Assembly: GCA_001972305.1 (NCBI GenBank)
Contig: BDDD01005680.1
Span: 166,250-230,249, forward strand
Length of the DNA: 64,000 bases
Reading direction: 5' to 3'
Source of the DNA: Cephalotus follicularis
Taxonomy: Eukaryota; Streptophyta; Magnoliopsida; Oxalidales; Cephalotaceae
The notes under the pieces are model-generated. The model did not search any database and was not told where the DNA came from. It saw nothing but the letters and a program-made list of their open reading frames with translations. Within the stretch, counting starts at the first letter, position 1, and every line of letters starts with the position of its first letter. The position numbers and the translations under genes were made by a program. Positions 11,363 through 22,740 of this stretch are shown here, piece by piece.

Positions 11363-12300
11363 GATTACCACCACAAAGGGAAGTGGAGTTTACCATCGAA
11401 CTCATTCCTGGGTCGGGACCTATATCAAAAGCAGCTTATAGGATGGCACCGCTTGAGTTGCAAGAGCTGAAGGAGCAGTTGCAAGATTTATTGGATCGAG
11501 GTTTTATCCGACCCAGTGTTTCGCCATGGGGTGTTCCGGTTCTGTTTGTGAAGAAGAAGGACGGTTCTATGAGGCTTTGCATAGACTACAGAGAATTGAA
11601 TCGGATTACTATCAGGAACAAATACCCTTTTCCTAGGATTGATGACTTATTTGATCAACTCCAAGGAGCACGGTATTTTTCTAAGATATATTTGAGGTCT
11701 TGATATCATCAGTTACGAGTAAAGGATGAAGACGCACATAAGCCTACTTTCCGCAAATGGTATGGGCATTACGAGTTTTTAGTCATGCCATTTAGACACT
11801 AATACGCCAGCAGTCTTCATGGATTTGATGAATCGGGTGTTTCATGAATTTCTGGATAGGTTTGTGATTGTATTTATTGAGGATTTCCTTGTGTACTCAA
11901 AGTCGAAGGAGGAACATGAAGATCAGCTTCGTATAGTGGTGGGGATCTTGAGGAAGAATCAGCTATATGCGAAGGTTTCAAAATGTGAGTTCAGGTTGGA
12001 GCAAGTGGCATTCTTTGGCCATAAGGTTATAGCGGAAGGTATCAGTGTGGATCCTGCTAAGGTTGAAGCTATTACTAAATTGCTGAGACCTACCACAGTG
12101 ACAGAGGGTAGAAGCTTTCTGCGTTTAGCTAGCCACTATGGGCTATTTGTGGAAGGCTTTTCCTCGATAGACGTTCCATTGACTCAGCTTATGAGGAAAG
12201 GAGCCAAATTTGTGTGGAATGAAGAACGGGAAGCAAGCTTTGAGAAGTTGAAGAATGGTCTTGTGTCTGTGCCAATTCGTCGTTTGTCGTCTGGGTCAGG
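11363..12300 (+). pseudogene. Element T reverse transcriptase
   Basis: The frame opens with E-F-T-I-E-L-I-P-G, then the RT fingers ([10 protein letters not shown] and [14 protein letters not shown]). A TGA at about 11701 replaces the glycine codon of the R-S-G-Y-H-Q motif, and a frameshift near 11800 breaks M-P-F-G-L-T-N. The active site is degenerate: F-I-E-D in place of F-I-D-D at about 11873, so one catalytic aspartate is glutamate. Palm and connection continue to about 12300. It would copy element RNA to DNA. Confidence 0.9.
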
Positions 12301-12720
12301 TGGGTACTAGATTTATAGTGATGCTTCCAAGAAGGGTTTGGGTTGTGTTCAGATGCAGCATGGTCATGTTATAGCTTATGATTCGAGACAACTTAAGCCT
12401 TATGAGATATTATCCGACACATGACCTTGAGTTAGCAGCAGTTGTTTTTGCATTGAAGATATGGAGGCACTATTTGTACAGAGAAACTTGTGATATTTTC
12501 ACCGATCACAAGAGTCTATAGTACATTTTCACTCAGAAGGAGCTGAACATGCGTCAGAGAAGGTGGTTGGAGCTTATGAAGGATTATGATGTTAGCATTC
12601 AGTACCACCCGGGTAAGGCGAATGTGGTAGTTGATGCTCTCAGTAGGAAGAGTTCGGGGAGTGTGGTGGCTTTCCTCACCCAACCTCGTTGATTTCAGAT
12701 ATGGAGCAGTTGGATTTGAA
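12301..12720 (+). pseudogene. Element T RNase H
   Basis: Begins I-Y-S-D-A-S-K-K-G-L-G, which keeps the first catalytic aspartate, and continues V-I-A-Y. A frameshift near 12408 shifts the rest ([17 protein letters not shown] and the Y-H-P-G-K-A-N motif) into another frame. It would digest the RNA strand during reverse transcription. Confidence 0.82.
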
Positions 12721-12769
12721 TTTGTTTGTTCAGGGTTCTGGAGGTTTTGTTGCTGGTATGAATGTAGAA

Positions 12770-13917
12770 TCTACCCTTATATCTTGGATTAAGGCGGCTC
12801 AGAGTGATGATGGTGAGTTATGGTCCTTAGTCTAGATTGTGGATGAGGGAAAGTAGTCCAAGTTTCATGTGGATAAGCATGGGGTTATATGGTTCGGTAA
12901 ACGGTTACGTGTGCCTGCTGATCCGAAAATCGCAGACGTCATTTTGTCTGAGGCACACAACTCTCCATTCTCTATACATCTTGGTTCCACAAAAATGTAT
13001 AGAGACTTGAAGAGGAATTTCTGGTGGAATGGAATGAAGAGGGATGTTGCCGAATTCGTTGGGAGATGTTTGATTTGTCATCAAGTAAAGATCGAACATC
13101 AGCGAGCTACTATAACCTTTCGACATTCTGGTATGGAAATGGGAGAGCATAGCCATGGATTTTGTTACAGGCTTGCCATGGAAATTCATAAGGGATGATG
13201 CAATATGGGTAATGGTGGATCGATTGACCAAATCGGCTCACTTCTTGGCTATCCGAGAGGGTTTTTCTGTGGACTGGTTGGAAGAAGGTTTCTAGCAGGA
13301 GATAGTGAGACTTCATGGGACACCTGTATCCATTGAATCAGATAGGGATCTCCGTTTCACTTCGCGGCTTTGGAAAGAGTTTTAGAAGGCGTGGGGTACA
13401 AGGCTCAATTACAGTATAGCTTTCCACCCATAGATGGATGGCCAGTCTGACAAGACCATTCAGACTTTAGAAGATATGTTGAGGTCTTGTGCTTTAGAGT
13501 GGACTAGAAACTGGGATGAGTATTTGAACTTGGTGGAGTTTGCATACAACAACACTTGGCATGCTAGTATTCGTATGGCTCTATTTGAAGCTTTGTATGG
13601 GAGGAAGTGTCGAGCTCCGACATGTTTGGATGAGGTAGAAGAAACAGTCATTGAAGGAAGTTCATATCACTACTGATAAAGTGACTATAGCTGTGGAAAG
13701 ATTGAAGGCAGCTCAGTCCCGACAAAAGAGTTATCCGGACAAACATCGGAGGGACTTGGAGTTTAAAGTAGGTGAACATGTGTTTTTGAAGGTTTCACCT
13801 TGGAAAGGAGTCCGTGGGTTTGGTTTGAAGGGGAAGTTGAGTCCTCGATTTATAGGACCGTTTGAAGTTTTGGAAAAGGTTGGCACAGTTGCTTATCGAT
13901 TAGCTTTGCCTCCATAA
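12770..13917 (+). pseudogene. Element T integrase
   Basis: An N-terminal zinc domain (H near A-H-N-S-P-F-S-I-H; C-L-I-C-H near 13070) is followed by the catalytic core: D in A-M-D-F-V-T-G-L-P, D in E-S-D-R-D-L-R-F, and E in Q-T-L-E-D-M-L-R. Thus the D-D-E triad is visible across frames. Frameshifts near 13110-13200, 13400 and 13660 and stops such as TAG at 13432-13434 break it. The C-terminal part K-V-S-P-W-K-G-V and F-I-G-P-F-E-V-L is well kept (13651-13917). Confidence 0.88.
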
Positions 13918-14168
13918 TTATCTCATGTCCATAATGTGTTCCATGTGTCTATCATCCCTTGCACGTGGTCCACTATCCTTTGGATAGGATTCGAAAGGAT
14001 TTGTCTTTTGGGGAGGAGGCTAAAGCTATTCTGGATCGACAGGAGCGGGTTACGAGAAGCAAGACAGTTCCTTTTGTCAAGGTCTTGTGGAAGAACCATC
14101 CTGAGCGTAAGGCTACATGGGAGTTGGAGGAGCATATTCGGGAAGAATACCCTCGTTTGTTCGAGTAA
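13918..14168 (+). pseudogene. Element T chromodomain-type tail
   Basis: After a stop at 13915-13917 and a frame change, the frame reads H-Y-P-L-D-R-I, A-I-L-D-R-Q-E, V-K-V-L-W-K-N-H and A-T-W-E-L-E. This is the Tekay/Del form of the C-terminal chromodomain. In known chromoviruses this domain guides integration into heterochromatin by binding histone marks. It ends at TAA 14166-14168. Confidence 0.85.
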
Positions 14169-14206
14169 GGTATGTGTTTATTTATGATTGCTGAACAAAA
14201 TCCTTT

Positions 14207-14244
14207 TTAAGGGGCCGGGGGGGAGGGATGGGGGTGGGTGTGGA
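14207..14244 (+). promoter_or_regulatory. Polypurine tract of element T
   Basis: A G-rich purine run (AAGGGGCC, then GGGGGGGAGGGATGGGGGTG) ends directly at the 3' LTR start TGTAAT at 14245. Plus-strand priming site. Confidence 0.85.
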
Positions 14245-14372
14245 TGTAATATCCTGTTTCCATGCTTACGTGCTTATCATTATACGTTGTGTTTATGTCG
14301 TCTGTTATGTGCTATATTATTTGGACCGTTTAATTTTATTTTGAGAACATCATTATTTTTGTACTTTGGACG

Positions 14373-14530
14373 TTAAGCGTCGATGCCTTCACCATAAACA
14401 TCAACGCTTTAGCGTTAAGGTGTCATAGTTTCTTTCGTGATGAAACACCTCGATGCCTATGCAATTGACATCGACGCTTTTGGCTTTAAAGGGGTAAGCG
14501 TCGATGGTAATGAAAAACCGTCGACGCTTA
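14373..14530. repeat. GTCGAC-core motif cluster 1, T 3' LTR
   Basis: Copies include AAGCGTCGATGCC, ACATCGACGCTTTT, AAGCGTCGATGG and CCGTCGACGCTTATG. The last two flank the inverted spacer and face each other as inverted repeats. Confidence 0.85.
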
Positions 14531-15090
14531 TGTCGGGTTTTCCTTATTAGTTTTGGACGGTAATTCACTTATGGAAAGTTTGATTTCTTTCCATAATCCA
14601 GTCATTATTTTTCCTAAAGTGTTTACTGAATCATATGCATATGGAAAGCTTTAAATCCTACACATTTTGACATCAAAATGACACGATTTCTCTCTTTTAA
14701 CCCTACCATATGCATTATTTTGCAAACCAACACAACAACGTTGTCCCCTTCCTTCTTCATTGTTTTGGCTACAATCGAAGGTATTTTCTAAACAAAAGCT
14801 TTAGTTTTCATGATATATTGCAGATATTGATCATTATATTATACTAAAAGATGTTAGAAATCGTTTTGATTATGAACTTTAGAGGTCCTGTTTTAAAGAA
14901 ATTTTCTGCCGTGATTCAACCTGTAAATTTATACGTTTAAGCATTAATACTGTTATACTGGTGTTTTAAACAAAGGAATCATGTTTTATGACATACCTAC
15001 TACTGCCTTGATGCTTTATGATAAGCAAAAACGGTTTTGGTTCATAATTTTCAACTGATTAACCGACTGTTTTACAAGTTTTAAACCCAG

Positions 15091-15270
15091 AAGCGCCGAC
15101 ACTTATGCCTTCACCGTCGACGCTTTACTTTGTAAATATACCAGTTTTCTACAACGCTTTGTTCAGTATTTTGGACTTTGTTGTGTCCAAACCGTCGACA
15201 CCCTATGTTAAGCGTCAACGCTTTTTTCATGCATGTCGACGCTTTTGCCCAAAAATGTCGACGCTTTCCT
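15091..15270. repeat. GTCGAC-core motif cluster 2, T 3' LTR
   Basis: Includes ACCGTCGACGCTTTAC, ACCGTCGACACC, AAGCGTCAACGCTTTT, ATGTCGACGCTTTTG and ATGTCGACGCTTTCC. Confidence 0.85.
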
Positions 15271-16616
15271 CTGATGTTTGTGTGTGTAACGTGTTTTATG
15301 TATCCGTTTTGTGATATTTTGGATTTGGGTTGTATATTTAGGGTTTTTCCAAGGCACCTATTGTGACGGTTAGGGTGATTCTGTACGTGTCTTTTGATTC
15401 GTTCTTGTGTTTAATTCGTTTTGAATGGCTGAGGTACGGATAGTTCCTTCCTTGTTATCTCGTTCGATTTTACTGAGATAAATTCAGTATTTACTTTTAT
15501 GATGAAAGTATGGGTTTATCGTTCTTCGATATTTCTTCAGTTTTATGAATTCTGTTACGCTTCGGATTTTTTATATGTTTTGGAATAAAGTCAGCTTTAA
15601 TATTTTTGTGAACGGCGTTAAATATTCCTGACTTTATAAATTCAGTTATGATTTGATATGATCATCTATTTTATTGTAAAATTAAAATGAGTTGATTTCC
15701 GATTATGAAAATATGTGCAAATGTGAAATTCTATCGTTTGATAACGATTTTAGATATGTTCAGAAAACCATATATATATATGTTTGATTTGATTTTTGAA
15801 ATCAAAATTTTTAAATGGTGAAGTACTAAGTTTTTGTACCCACCTATGGGGCGTGTCATTGGCATGTCCTTTGGCACGGAGGCATGACACTTTCCGTGGC
15901 AGTGTGATTAGTCCATGGCGTCTATTTATGTTATGATATCCTTTGTGGAGGATTATGGATCCGTTATTTATGATAGAGGCGTATGGATCGATCCTAGAAA
16001 TATTTGATATGATATGTTATGAGAATTGATTGTGTATTGTCGTACACGACATTTCTATCTGGCATGTGTACATCGCGAATCCCTTGCTTATATGTGTTCT
16101 GATATGTGATATGTTATGATGCTCACTATGGAACTTTATGTTTTGGAAGGTATGGTTTTATACGAAAATTTCTGAAGTGATTTATAAAGAATGTTTAAAC
16201 TGATTATTGCTTAAGACTTCTATCTTAAGTCTATTTTTGAAAACTTACTGTCTTTTTAAATTATCGTTTACTGCTTTTATATTCTTTGTCCGTACTGAGT
16301 TTTGCTCAGCCGTGTTTTTGTTTCCATGAGGCAGGTTATCAGGAGCATCGGGGAAATGTGTGATTAGAGGGTACCCTATGTCTGAGGATCATCTAGGTGT
16401 TGGTCCTATTGTGTGTATGTTCTTTTATGGTCATAATTAGGCCAGTTTTATAAACAATATTTTTGGCTTCGGATTATGTTATGACTTTCAGACTATGATT
16501 TTCAGATTTTGTGTAGATATCAAATTATGCTTTAGACCACTACGTTTTGAATAAAGTTAAATTTTATATTTTGATATGTTCTGTCCTGTAGGCGCTCCAC
16601 ATATAGGGGTGTTACA

Positions 16617-16965
16617 TCTCGGATGATGCGATAACATTGCGATTTATCAATTTTTCTCTCAAAGATGGTGCTAAGAAGTGGCTCTACAGTCTTCCAAATG
16701 GTTCTATCTCTACATGGGACCATATCACTGTCTCGTTCCTAAAGAAATTCTTTCTGCTCCATAAAACCAATAGGCTTAGGAACGACATTCTCCAGTTTCG
16801 CCAATGACCCAATGAATCATTCGCTCGATGTATGGAACGTTGTAAATATCTTCTCTTAGAGTGTGCTTATCATGGTCTGAACACTTGGCATTTATGCCAA
16901 ATCATATATGAAGGAATAGATTACCAGACCAAGCAATAGGTCAACTCAATGTGTCCTGATGGGTT
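16617..16965 (+). pseudogene. gag: Element B gag, piece 3 (capsid core)
   Basis: Resumes after element T with D-D-A-I-T-L-R-F, F-S-L-K-D-G-A-K-K-W-L, L-P-N-G-S-I-S-T-W-D and F-F-L-L-H-K-T-N-R-L-R-N-D-I. This is the conserved core of the Retrotrans_gag domain. It ends in Y-E-G-I-D-Y-Q-T-K and C-P-D-G-F, where LTR D1 interrupts. Single stops (for example TGA replacing a codon after F-R-Q) are in frame. The uninterrupted equivalent is at 53188-53260 in element E. Confidence 0.85.
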
Positions 16966-18270
16966 TTTTAGGTTAGGGGTGTCCCTGTATGCCACGATAT
17001 GGATCGTTGTTTATATATATACACTTTTGATTTATATAATTCTGAATTCCATTCATATTGCATGTACATATTTATTTATTGGCAAGGCTATGTGGCTCAT
17101 CCTGACCAACCAAAAGGAACAAAATAATTATTCGTGATTAACTGTATGTCATAGAGCGCCCTGTCACACCAAAGGGTTGGATCTCATGCCAAGGAGGCTA
17201 TGAGAATGAGACCCTTACTCCCTGTGACAAATGTTCCAAGTCATAGGTTCACTCTCTTTGCCAAATTGTTGAACCGCGATGACTTGTCACGTTAAGCTTG
17301 CTCCTGGAGTAGAAGTGGAGAATGGTTATCTCGTAGCCATTTGGGTTTATCTCTAAAGCCAAATATGAGGTGTATGCTAGAGAGCATGACACTGAACAGA
17401 CCCACCAATAGGAAACCTAATTGGATAGTCAATACCCAATGTCAATAAGATTCCTATGGTCTCAATAGTGTATAGTCTATGGTGACTAGTAGGTCTATAG
17501 TCTGCGTTATCTCCTTTGACCTTAGAGGCTGGCATGCATTGTCTATTGACTGCTTGACTTTGATTTCTGCGTTCCCCAGCACTAGACACGTGCTGGTAAG
17601 AGGGTTGTCTTTGGCTCTTTTGGGAGCTGGATTGAGATGTATGGGCTAGTGCCCAATAGGGGATCGTCACACCCGGGCTAAGGGTGACCGACTCTATTTA
17701 TCTATATACGTTGTAGACTTAAATGTCCTGATTAGGCATAGGTGGATTGGGAATGAGAGGTTCCCGTGGGAAGTCTACCAATAGTCTGAGTGCAATCATA
17801 GATTCATAATTATCGCAGCAATATTAGGGGTGACATTCATCCAACCCCTAGGTTGTGATTGGAGCCAAGTATCACGAGGAAAATATGACACATATGCCGA
17901 TAATTGGATAAAGCGACTGGTTATTAGGATTATGATAGATAGACATGGTAATACACGGATCTGGGGGGTGACTGGCACTCACACCGGGGCTGTTTTGATA
18001 GTTGTGACTATTAGAATGGTCGTACCAGAAATCGGGATGTTCTGGGAATTTTTCATCATATCGAAGAACAACAGGCTTTCAGGGCCTGCTTGACTTTGAA
18101 CAGGTTGATATGTGGTGGGACACAAGTCATTTATTGAAAGGACAACATCAGGGAAGATGTTGCTTTGCTAGTGAGTATTTCATTTGATGGATTTAGGTCC
18201 ATGCAATGCCAACATGAAATATTCCATGCAGAGGGTTTTGAAAATAGAAGAGATTGTCTCATCTTTGTCT

Positions 18271-18311
18271 TAGGCGTCGATGCCATGGAGAGCATGTGTC
18301 GACGCCATGTC
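18271..18311. repeat. GTCGAC-core motif pair in D1
   Basis: GCGTCGATGCCATG and TGTCGACGCCATG, a D-family form with CCATG arms. More copies lie after nested LTR I at 21022-21225 (for example TGCGTTGACGC and TGCGTTGACGCTATG) and at 21489-21525 (ACGTCGACGCCATC). Confidence 0.7.
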
Positions 18312-18333
18312 TACTTGAGTCACCGGGCATTAA

Positions 18334-21024
18334 TTGTGGCGACCTGTCCCTCTGGGTAAACACCCCGAACGACTCACCCGGCAGGGAGGAGGAATTTACC
18401 ATCTCCTATAAGCCAAACAAAACCGAAACTCACTGTTAACTAAAGGGACCGCAACAACCACACCACTCATCATACCTCAACAACAAGGAATCAACACAAG
18501 GCCTGGGGCAGATGTCAAAACACACTGCCGAGAAGAGCCACTCTCCTCTGCCAAGCGCACGCAAGGCATACAACAAGGAATTCCCGAGCACAAGGAAGGC
18601 TAACACATCTAACCTACGCCAATCTTGGGGCCATCAAGAGGGCCCGAGGACAAACACTGAACACGGGGCTACCACCGAGGTCCCCACCAACGTCCATTTA
18701 CTCTAAGGAAAACCTCATGCTCTCACTTTCTCTCAACGTTGCGTCATATGTCCAAGGACGAACCCCTGAGGAGAAACACTGGGGTTTCACGAAGACCAAG
18801 GCTGAGGAGACTTACTTCTCTTCCCCAGGGGAAAAAACCCCCCAAACTCTCATGTCATCCCTGCACCCAACCACATAGCATATAACAACAGATGCACAAG
18901 GGTACAATCCCGGACAAGAATGCCGAGGACACATAAATCCATAAATGTTATAAACATGTTACAAAAAAAGGTTTACAAAACATGGACATTAACAAGTCTA
19001 TACAAAGCCCCATGAATGTCCCTAAATGCATGAAGGTAGCCCATGGCCGAGGAGACATCCTAAGGTGCGGCGTCAGCGTCTACCTCTTCAACACGCTATC
19101 CAAACTGTTCATCTCAAGAACTCTTCAGCCTTGCTTACTCTGCACACAAAACTGAGAGGAGATTAGTCCAACAGACTAGTGAGCAAGACCACAGAACATC
19201 CAAGCAACCCAATACCACCAGGGCATCAAGAACCAAGGTAAACATATCCTGCCCCAACTGGGCCGAGGACACACCCCATTTGCTGCTCAACAAAACAAGA
19301 AGAGGTGAATATGCACAAGGATATCAATAATAAAAAGGAAAACCGAGGAGACATCAGAGCTACCAACTCAATGACTGACCTCAAGGAAAGAAGGAAATCA
19401 ACAGGTTATATCAAATAAGCCAAGGATCTGAGGAGAAACAAAATGATCAAACTCCAAGAATCAACATTTATCAGAGGACTACTGGCACTGTATCAATCAC
19501 AAGCACATTCGACACACGCATAGGCACACATCATACTCACACACTTCCATAGCCGGAACCACCTCGGCAACATATATAACAGCTCTGTTGACTTCATCAA
19601 CGCGGTCATGGGCTACAGGACTGTACACATCCCTCATACACGCATGTAGATACCCACTCCAAAGCACCGCATGAACATCGAAAGAAGGGCTACGCAAGCA
19701 CTCCTTCCTCGGCAATAACACGTTTGGCGCACTTCACTACATGAACATTGATCGAGGGGCTACGCAAGCACTCCCTCCTCGGCAATCATGAGCTCAGCAC
19801 TACACTATATGAACATCGATCAAGGAGCTACCTCGTCGGCAATCATATAGCATTAGTCTCATACAAGGGGCCCGCGTATCACCGCTCGGCTCCACCATTG
19901 TCGAGAAGTCAGAGGAGAACATCGGCTGAGAGGTAAGTGTATCACCACTTAGACCATCTCTACTGGCAATCTCATGTAAGAGGACTCTATCATGACCAGA
20001 CCAAAGAAGTAGCGGATCCTCGCCTACCCTCATACGCAACATTCCGTCATAGAATAACGAAATGAGCAGATCCGGGTATGGAACCCAGGCGCAGTCACAC
20101 TCAATAGTTCATTTTTGACAATGGCATTGCTAAATGGAATCGGGATCGAACGCCCACTCCTCTTCCCGCCATAACCAGTCTCATACACATCCAAGAACCA
20201 GTAACCAGTATCAAGGGACAACAATAGATGATATCATGAAAGCAATGAAATACATGAATATGAAAAGGAAAGCAACCAGTTTAACCCAACATTCAGTCCT
20301 CTACCGAGGATAAAGTATTTCACAGGCAACAACATAAGTCCACAGGGAAAAGGAATCCCAGTCAAACGATATCAAGTAAAATAGGCATATTGAACAGTAA
20401 CTCTCAGTATCAATTGATAGAAAGAAAGAACAATCCCACTGACAGTATCAATAGCTTCCTCGGCTAGCTTCCTTGTTGAGTAGACTCCGTGCCTGGATCT
20501 TTCTCTGCAAGACCAACACACAACAATGCTTAGCCACCATGAAAGAACGTCTCTGGGGTCATGCATGTACCACACAAAACCATGAAAGCCCAAACGAAGC
20601 TCTTCCTCCGTCTCGCAGACCGATACTACAACCACCGAGCTGCGCACCACACACACAGAGGAGGACACTCACCTGCTAGACACGTGGACGGGTGAAGGAA
20701 GTCCCAACCTCAACTGACGCTCAAGCTTCAGGGAAACGAAGACGAAGAAGAAGAAAAACAAAATGCTTTCACTCTCAAAACTCCTTCTGGCGTGAGATGT
20801 GAGGAGTGACTGATTGCCATCCAGCCAAAGTCCAAAGCCAAGCTTCCACAACAAGCTTTGCACACATCCCCAAAACCAATTCAACATCTCTTAATCACAC
20901 ATCAACTAAAACAATACCATTGGCCTTCACCAGTCCAAGCCGACCACCGCAAAGGAGAAAAACAAAAAATTTTCCCCTGAGGCCCAAACATCAATTTACC
21001 CAAGAATTAATGCGGGCCATCACA
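18334..21024 (-). mobile_element. LTR I: GC-rich solo LTR inside D1
   Basis: Starts TTGTGGCGACC and ends GGGCCATCACA. ATTAA flanks it on both sides (18329-18333 and 21025-21029), leaving one spare T at the left edge. Joining the flanks restores the D-family motif text. About 2.7 kb, GC-rich, with repeated CCGAGGA and CTCGGCA words. The reverse complement starts TGTGATGGCCC, which fits a minus-strand Tekay-like LTR. Several reading frames of 60-100 codons on both strands have no recognisable domain. Confidence 0.72.
19671..19850. repeat. Tandem repeat, period about 68-70 bp, in LTR I
   Basis: Nearly three units, each starting ATGAACATCG (19671, 19741, 19809) and containing GGGCTACGCAAGCACTCC and CCTCGGCAAT. 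Unit 3 is shortened. Confidence 0.8.
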
Positions 21025-22187
21025 ATTAACGTCATGAAGAGCATGAGTTGACGCAGTGAAAACCGGTAGCTTAAACGTCGATGTCTTGAAGAGCATGCGT
21101 TGACGCGAAAACTAGATTCAGTCCCTGGACGTTAACACTATGGAGAGAAATACGTTGACGCTTCGAAAAGTAGTGACTTATGCGTTGACGCTATGATGTT
21201 TATGCGTTGACGCTAATACAAAAAGAGGCTGCGTGCCTATTTCTTCTTATCGTTGGCGTTGACACCAAGATAAGATGAGACGCATGGCATTGATGCCATC
21301 TTGGCTGACACACGGCATCTCACCTGACTTGAGAGAAGTTGGTGTAACTTTTTAGGATAAAGTAGAGAGAGAAGTCAAACACTATAAATCGCTAAACACA
21401 AGAGGTCAAAGCTTACACAACACACTTTACCTTTTCTCCCTCTCTCTCTTCTTCCCTGCCATCTCTCTTCTTTCTACATCTATCGTACACGTCGACGCCA
21501 TCACCTACGCGTTGACGCCCAAAACGCTAGGTCCGTTTTTCAGCCATTTTCAACCCTTCTTTCACCACTCAAAGTTCATTATAGGTGGAGATAACTTGTA
21601 CACTGCATCTTATCTTTACCTAGAGTGTTTTAGTGTAGGATAAACACTTGTCCAGCATCTTCCTTATCTGTGGCTTAAGGAGGAGCTTGGAGTTCTTTGA
21701 TTCAAAGAGTAGAGGGAGCTTGACTTGAAGGAAGGAGTCTTCACCTTGGTAAGAATCTCTTCTCTTCTTGTTCTTGTGGCCGTAGAAGTGGGTTGTACCT
21801 TCGGTTAGAGAACCCTACCCGAACCCCTTGCCTTCTTGGTGGTTTGATTGTCATCCCTTAGGGTTAGGGATGTTTGGGTTCAGGTTGATTGGACTATTGG
21901 CTAGGGTTTGTGTGTTTCCTTGTGAGCCTCATCTTGGAGTCCATTTCAAGGGTTTATGGCAACCCTATCGTTTCGACTCGTTTTACCCTATGCTTGGTTT
22001 TTGTTTTGGTTTTATTGGTTGTCCAATTAGGGTTCTTTGGCACTCATTGGGACAATTCGAACATAGATTAGGGCATCACATTGCTTGGGAATTAATCAAT
22101 TGGATGAAATTTAAAATTAATCGGCCCTAAACCCTAATGTCCGGATTGTATATCATTTTTCCGCTGCGCTTGAGCCCGTTCCCAACA

Positions 22188-22740
22188 CTGTTCACCTCAT
22201 ACACTGATGAAAATGAGGCTTGGAATTTCCTTTTAGATTTAGGTGAGCGAACTAGGGAGTGGAAGACCACTCAAGTTTCGGAGAGCGCTTTGCCGACTAA
22301 GGGGTACGTCATAGAAGGGGCAGTTGCTAAGGAGGCACAGTTAGACAGTCTCCTTAAGTGATTGGAGTCAATTGTTAGGGGACCCGAGCAAGCAAACCAT
22401 ATAAATCAAAACACTCGTATGTGCTCTTGGTGTCAGTCTCCAAATCATGTTGTTGAAGAATGCCAAAATTACATAGAAAATCAATATCCTCCTGATAACG
22501 TATCTGCAATGAATCAGTAAAACCCGTACAGTAACACGTACAATCCAGGTTGGCAAAACCACCCAAACTTCTCATGGAGTCAAGGGCATAACCGAAGAGG
22601 ACCATCGAATTTTCCTCGTCACACATCAAATTTTCCGGGTCAACCTCCCAACCTTTCGAGCTAACCTTCAGGCTTCTCTGGCCACTCCGCACCACTGCTA
22701 ACTTATCAAAGGTTCCCGTAAATTTCAAATGTCATTTGTC
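22188..22740 (+). pseudogene. gag: Element B gag, piece 4 (capsid end and zinc knuckle)
   Basis: Resumes F-T-S-Y-T-D-E-N-E-A-W-N-F and ends the capsid. A CCHC knuckle is intact at about 22418-22460: C-S-W-C-Q-S-P-N-H-V-V-E-E-C. A proline/glutamine/asparagine-rich tail follows. Stops occur at 22359-22361 and near 22517. The matching region of E (53260-53690) is in one frame and has lost the last knuckle cysteine. Confidence 0.82.

Larger units (their letters stand above)
6728..16616 (+). mobile_element. Element T: complete Tekay/Del-type chromovirus
   Basis: LTRs of 2,365 and 2,372 bp (6728-9092 and 14245-16616) flank gag, protease, RT, RNase H, integrase and a chromodomain-type tail. The ends are TGTAAT...GTTACA, and the TSD TCTCG is at 6723-6727 and 16617-16621. 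After removing the 335-bp insert and its duplicated 5 bp, the gag, protease and start of RT share one frame; frameshifts follow later. Several stops and at least four frameshifts show it is dead. It interrupts the capsid region of element B. Confidence 0.93.
14245..16616 (+). mobile_element. 3' LTR of element T
   Basis: TGTAATATCCTG...ATAGGGGTGTTACA, followed by the TSD TCTCG. It carries motif clusters at 14373-14530 and 15091-15270. Compared with the 5' LTR, the 12-bp spacer at 14506-14517 (GGTAATGAAAAA) is the exact reverse complement of 6991-7002. Confidence 0.93.
16966..22187 (+). mobile_element. D1: LTR-like insertion, family D
   Basis: Comparison with the uninterrupted gag of element E shows about 5.2 kb inserted between GATGGGTT and TTCACCTC. 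The left edge reads TTTTAGGTTAGGGG and the right edge CCGTTCCCAACA; a TSD of GGGTT/CTGTT is only a partial match. Without nested LTR I it is about 2.5 kb. A second copy, D2, shares 17450-18270 and the right end. A TATA-like ACTATAAATC (about 21390) followed by a pyrimidine-rich leader suggests plus orientation. It has no coding domain, so a solo LTR is the simplest reading, but the parent clade is unknown. Confidence 0.65.

Noticed and set aside
22125..22140. CCCTAAACCCTAA as an interstitial telomere repeat
   Set aside because: Only about two units and inside LTR D1; similar short words at 34935-35240 are also scattered. No array.
16966..22187. D1 as a Helitron
   Set aside because: No TC start or CTRR end with hairpin, and insertion is not between A and T; LTR-like features fit better.
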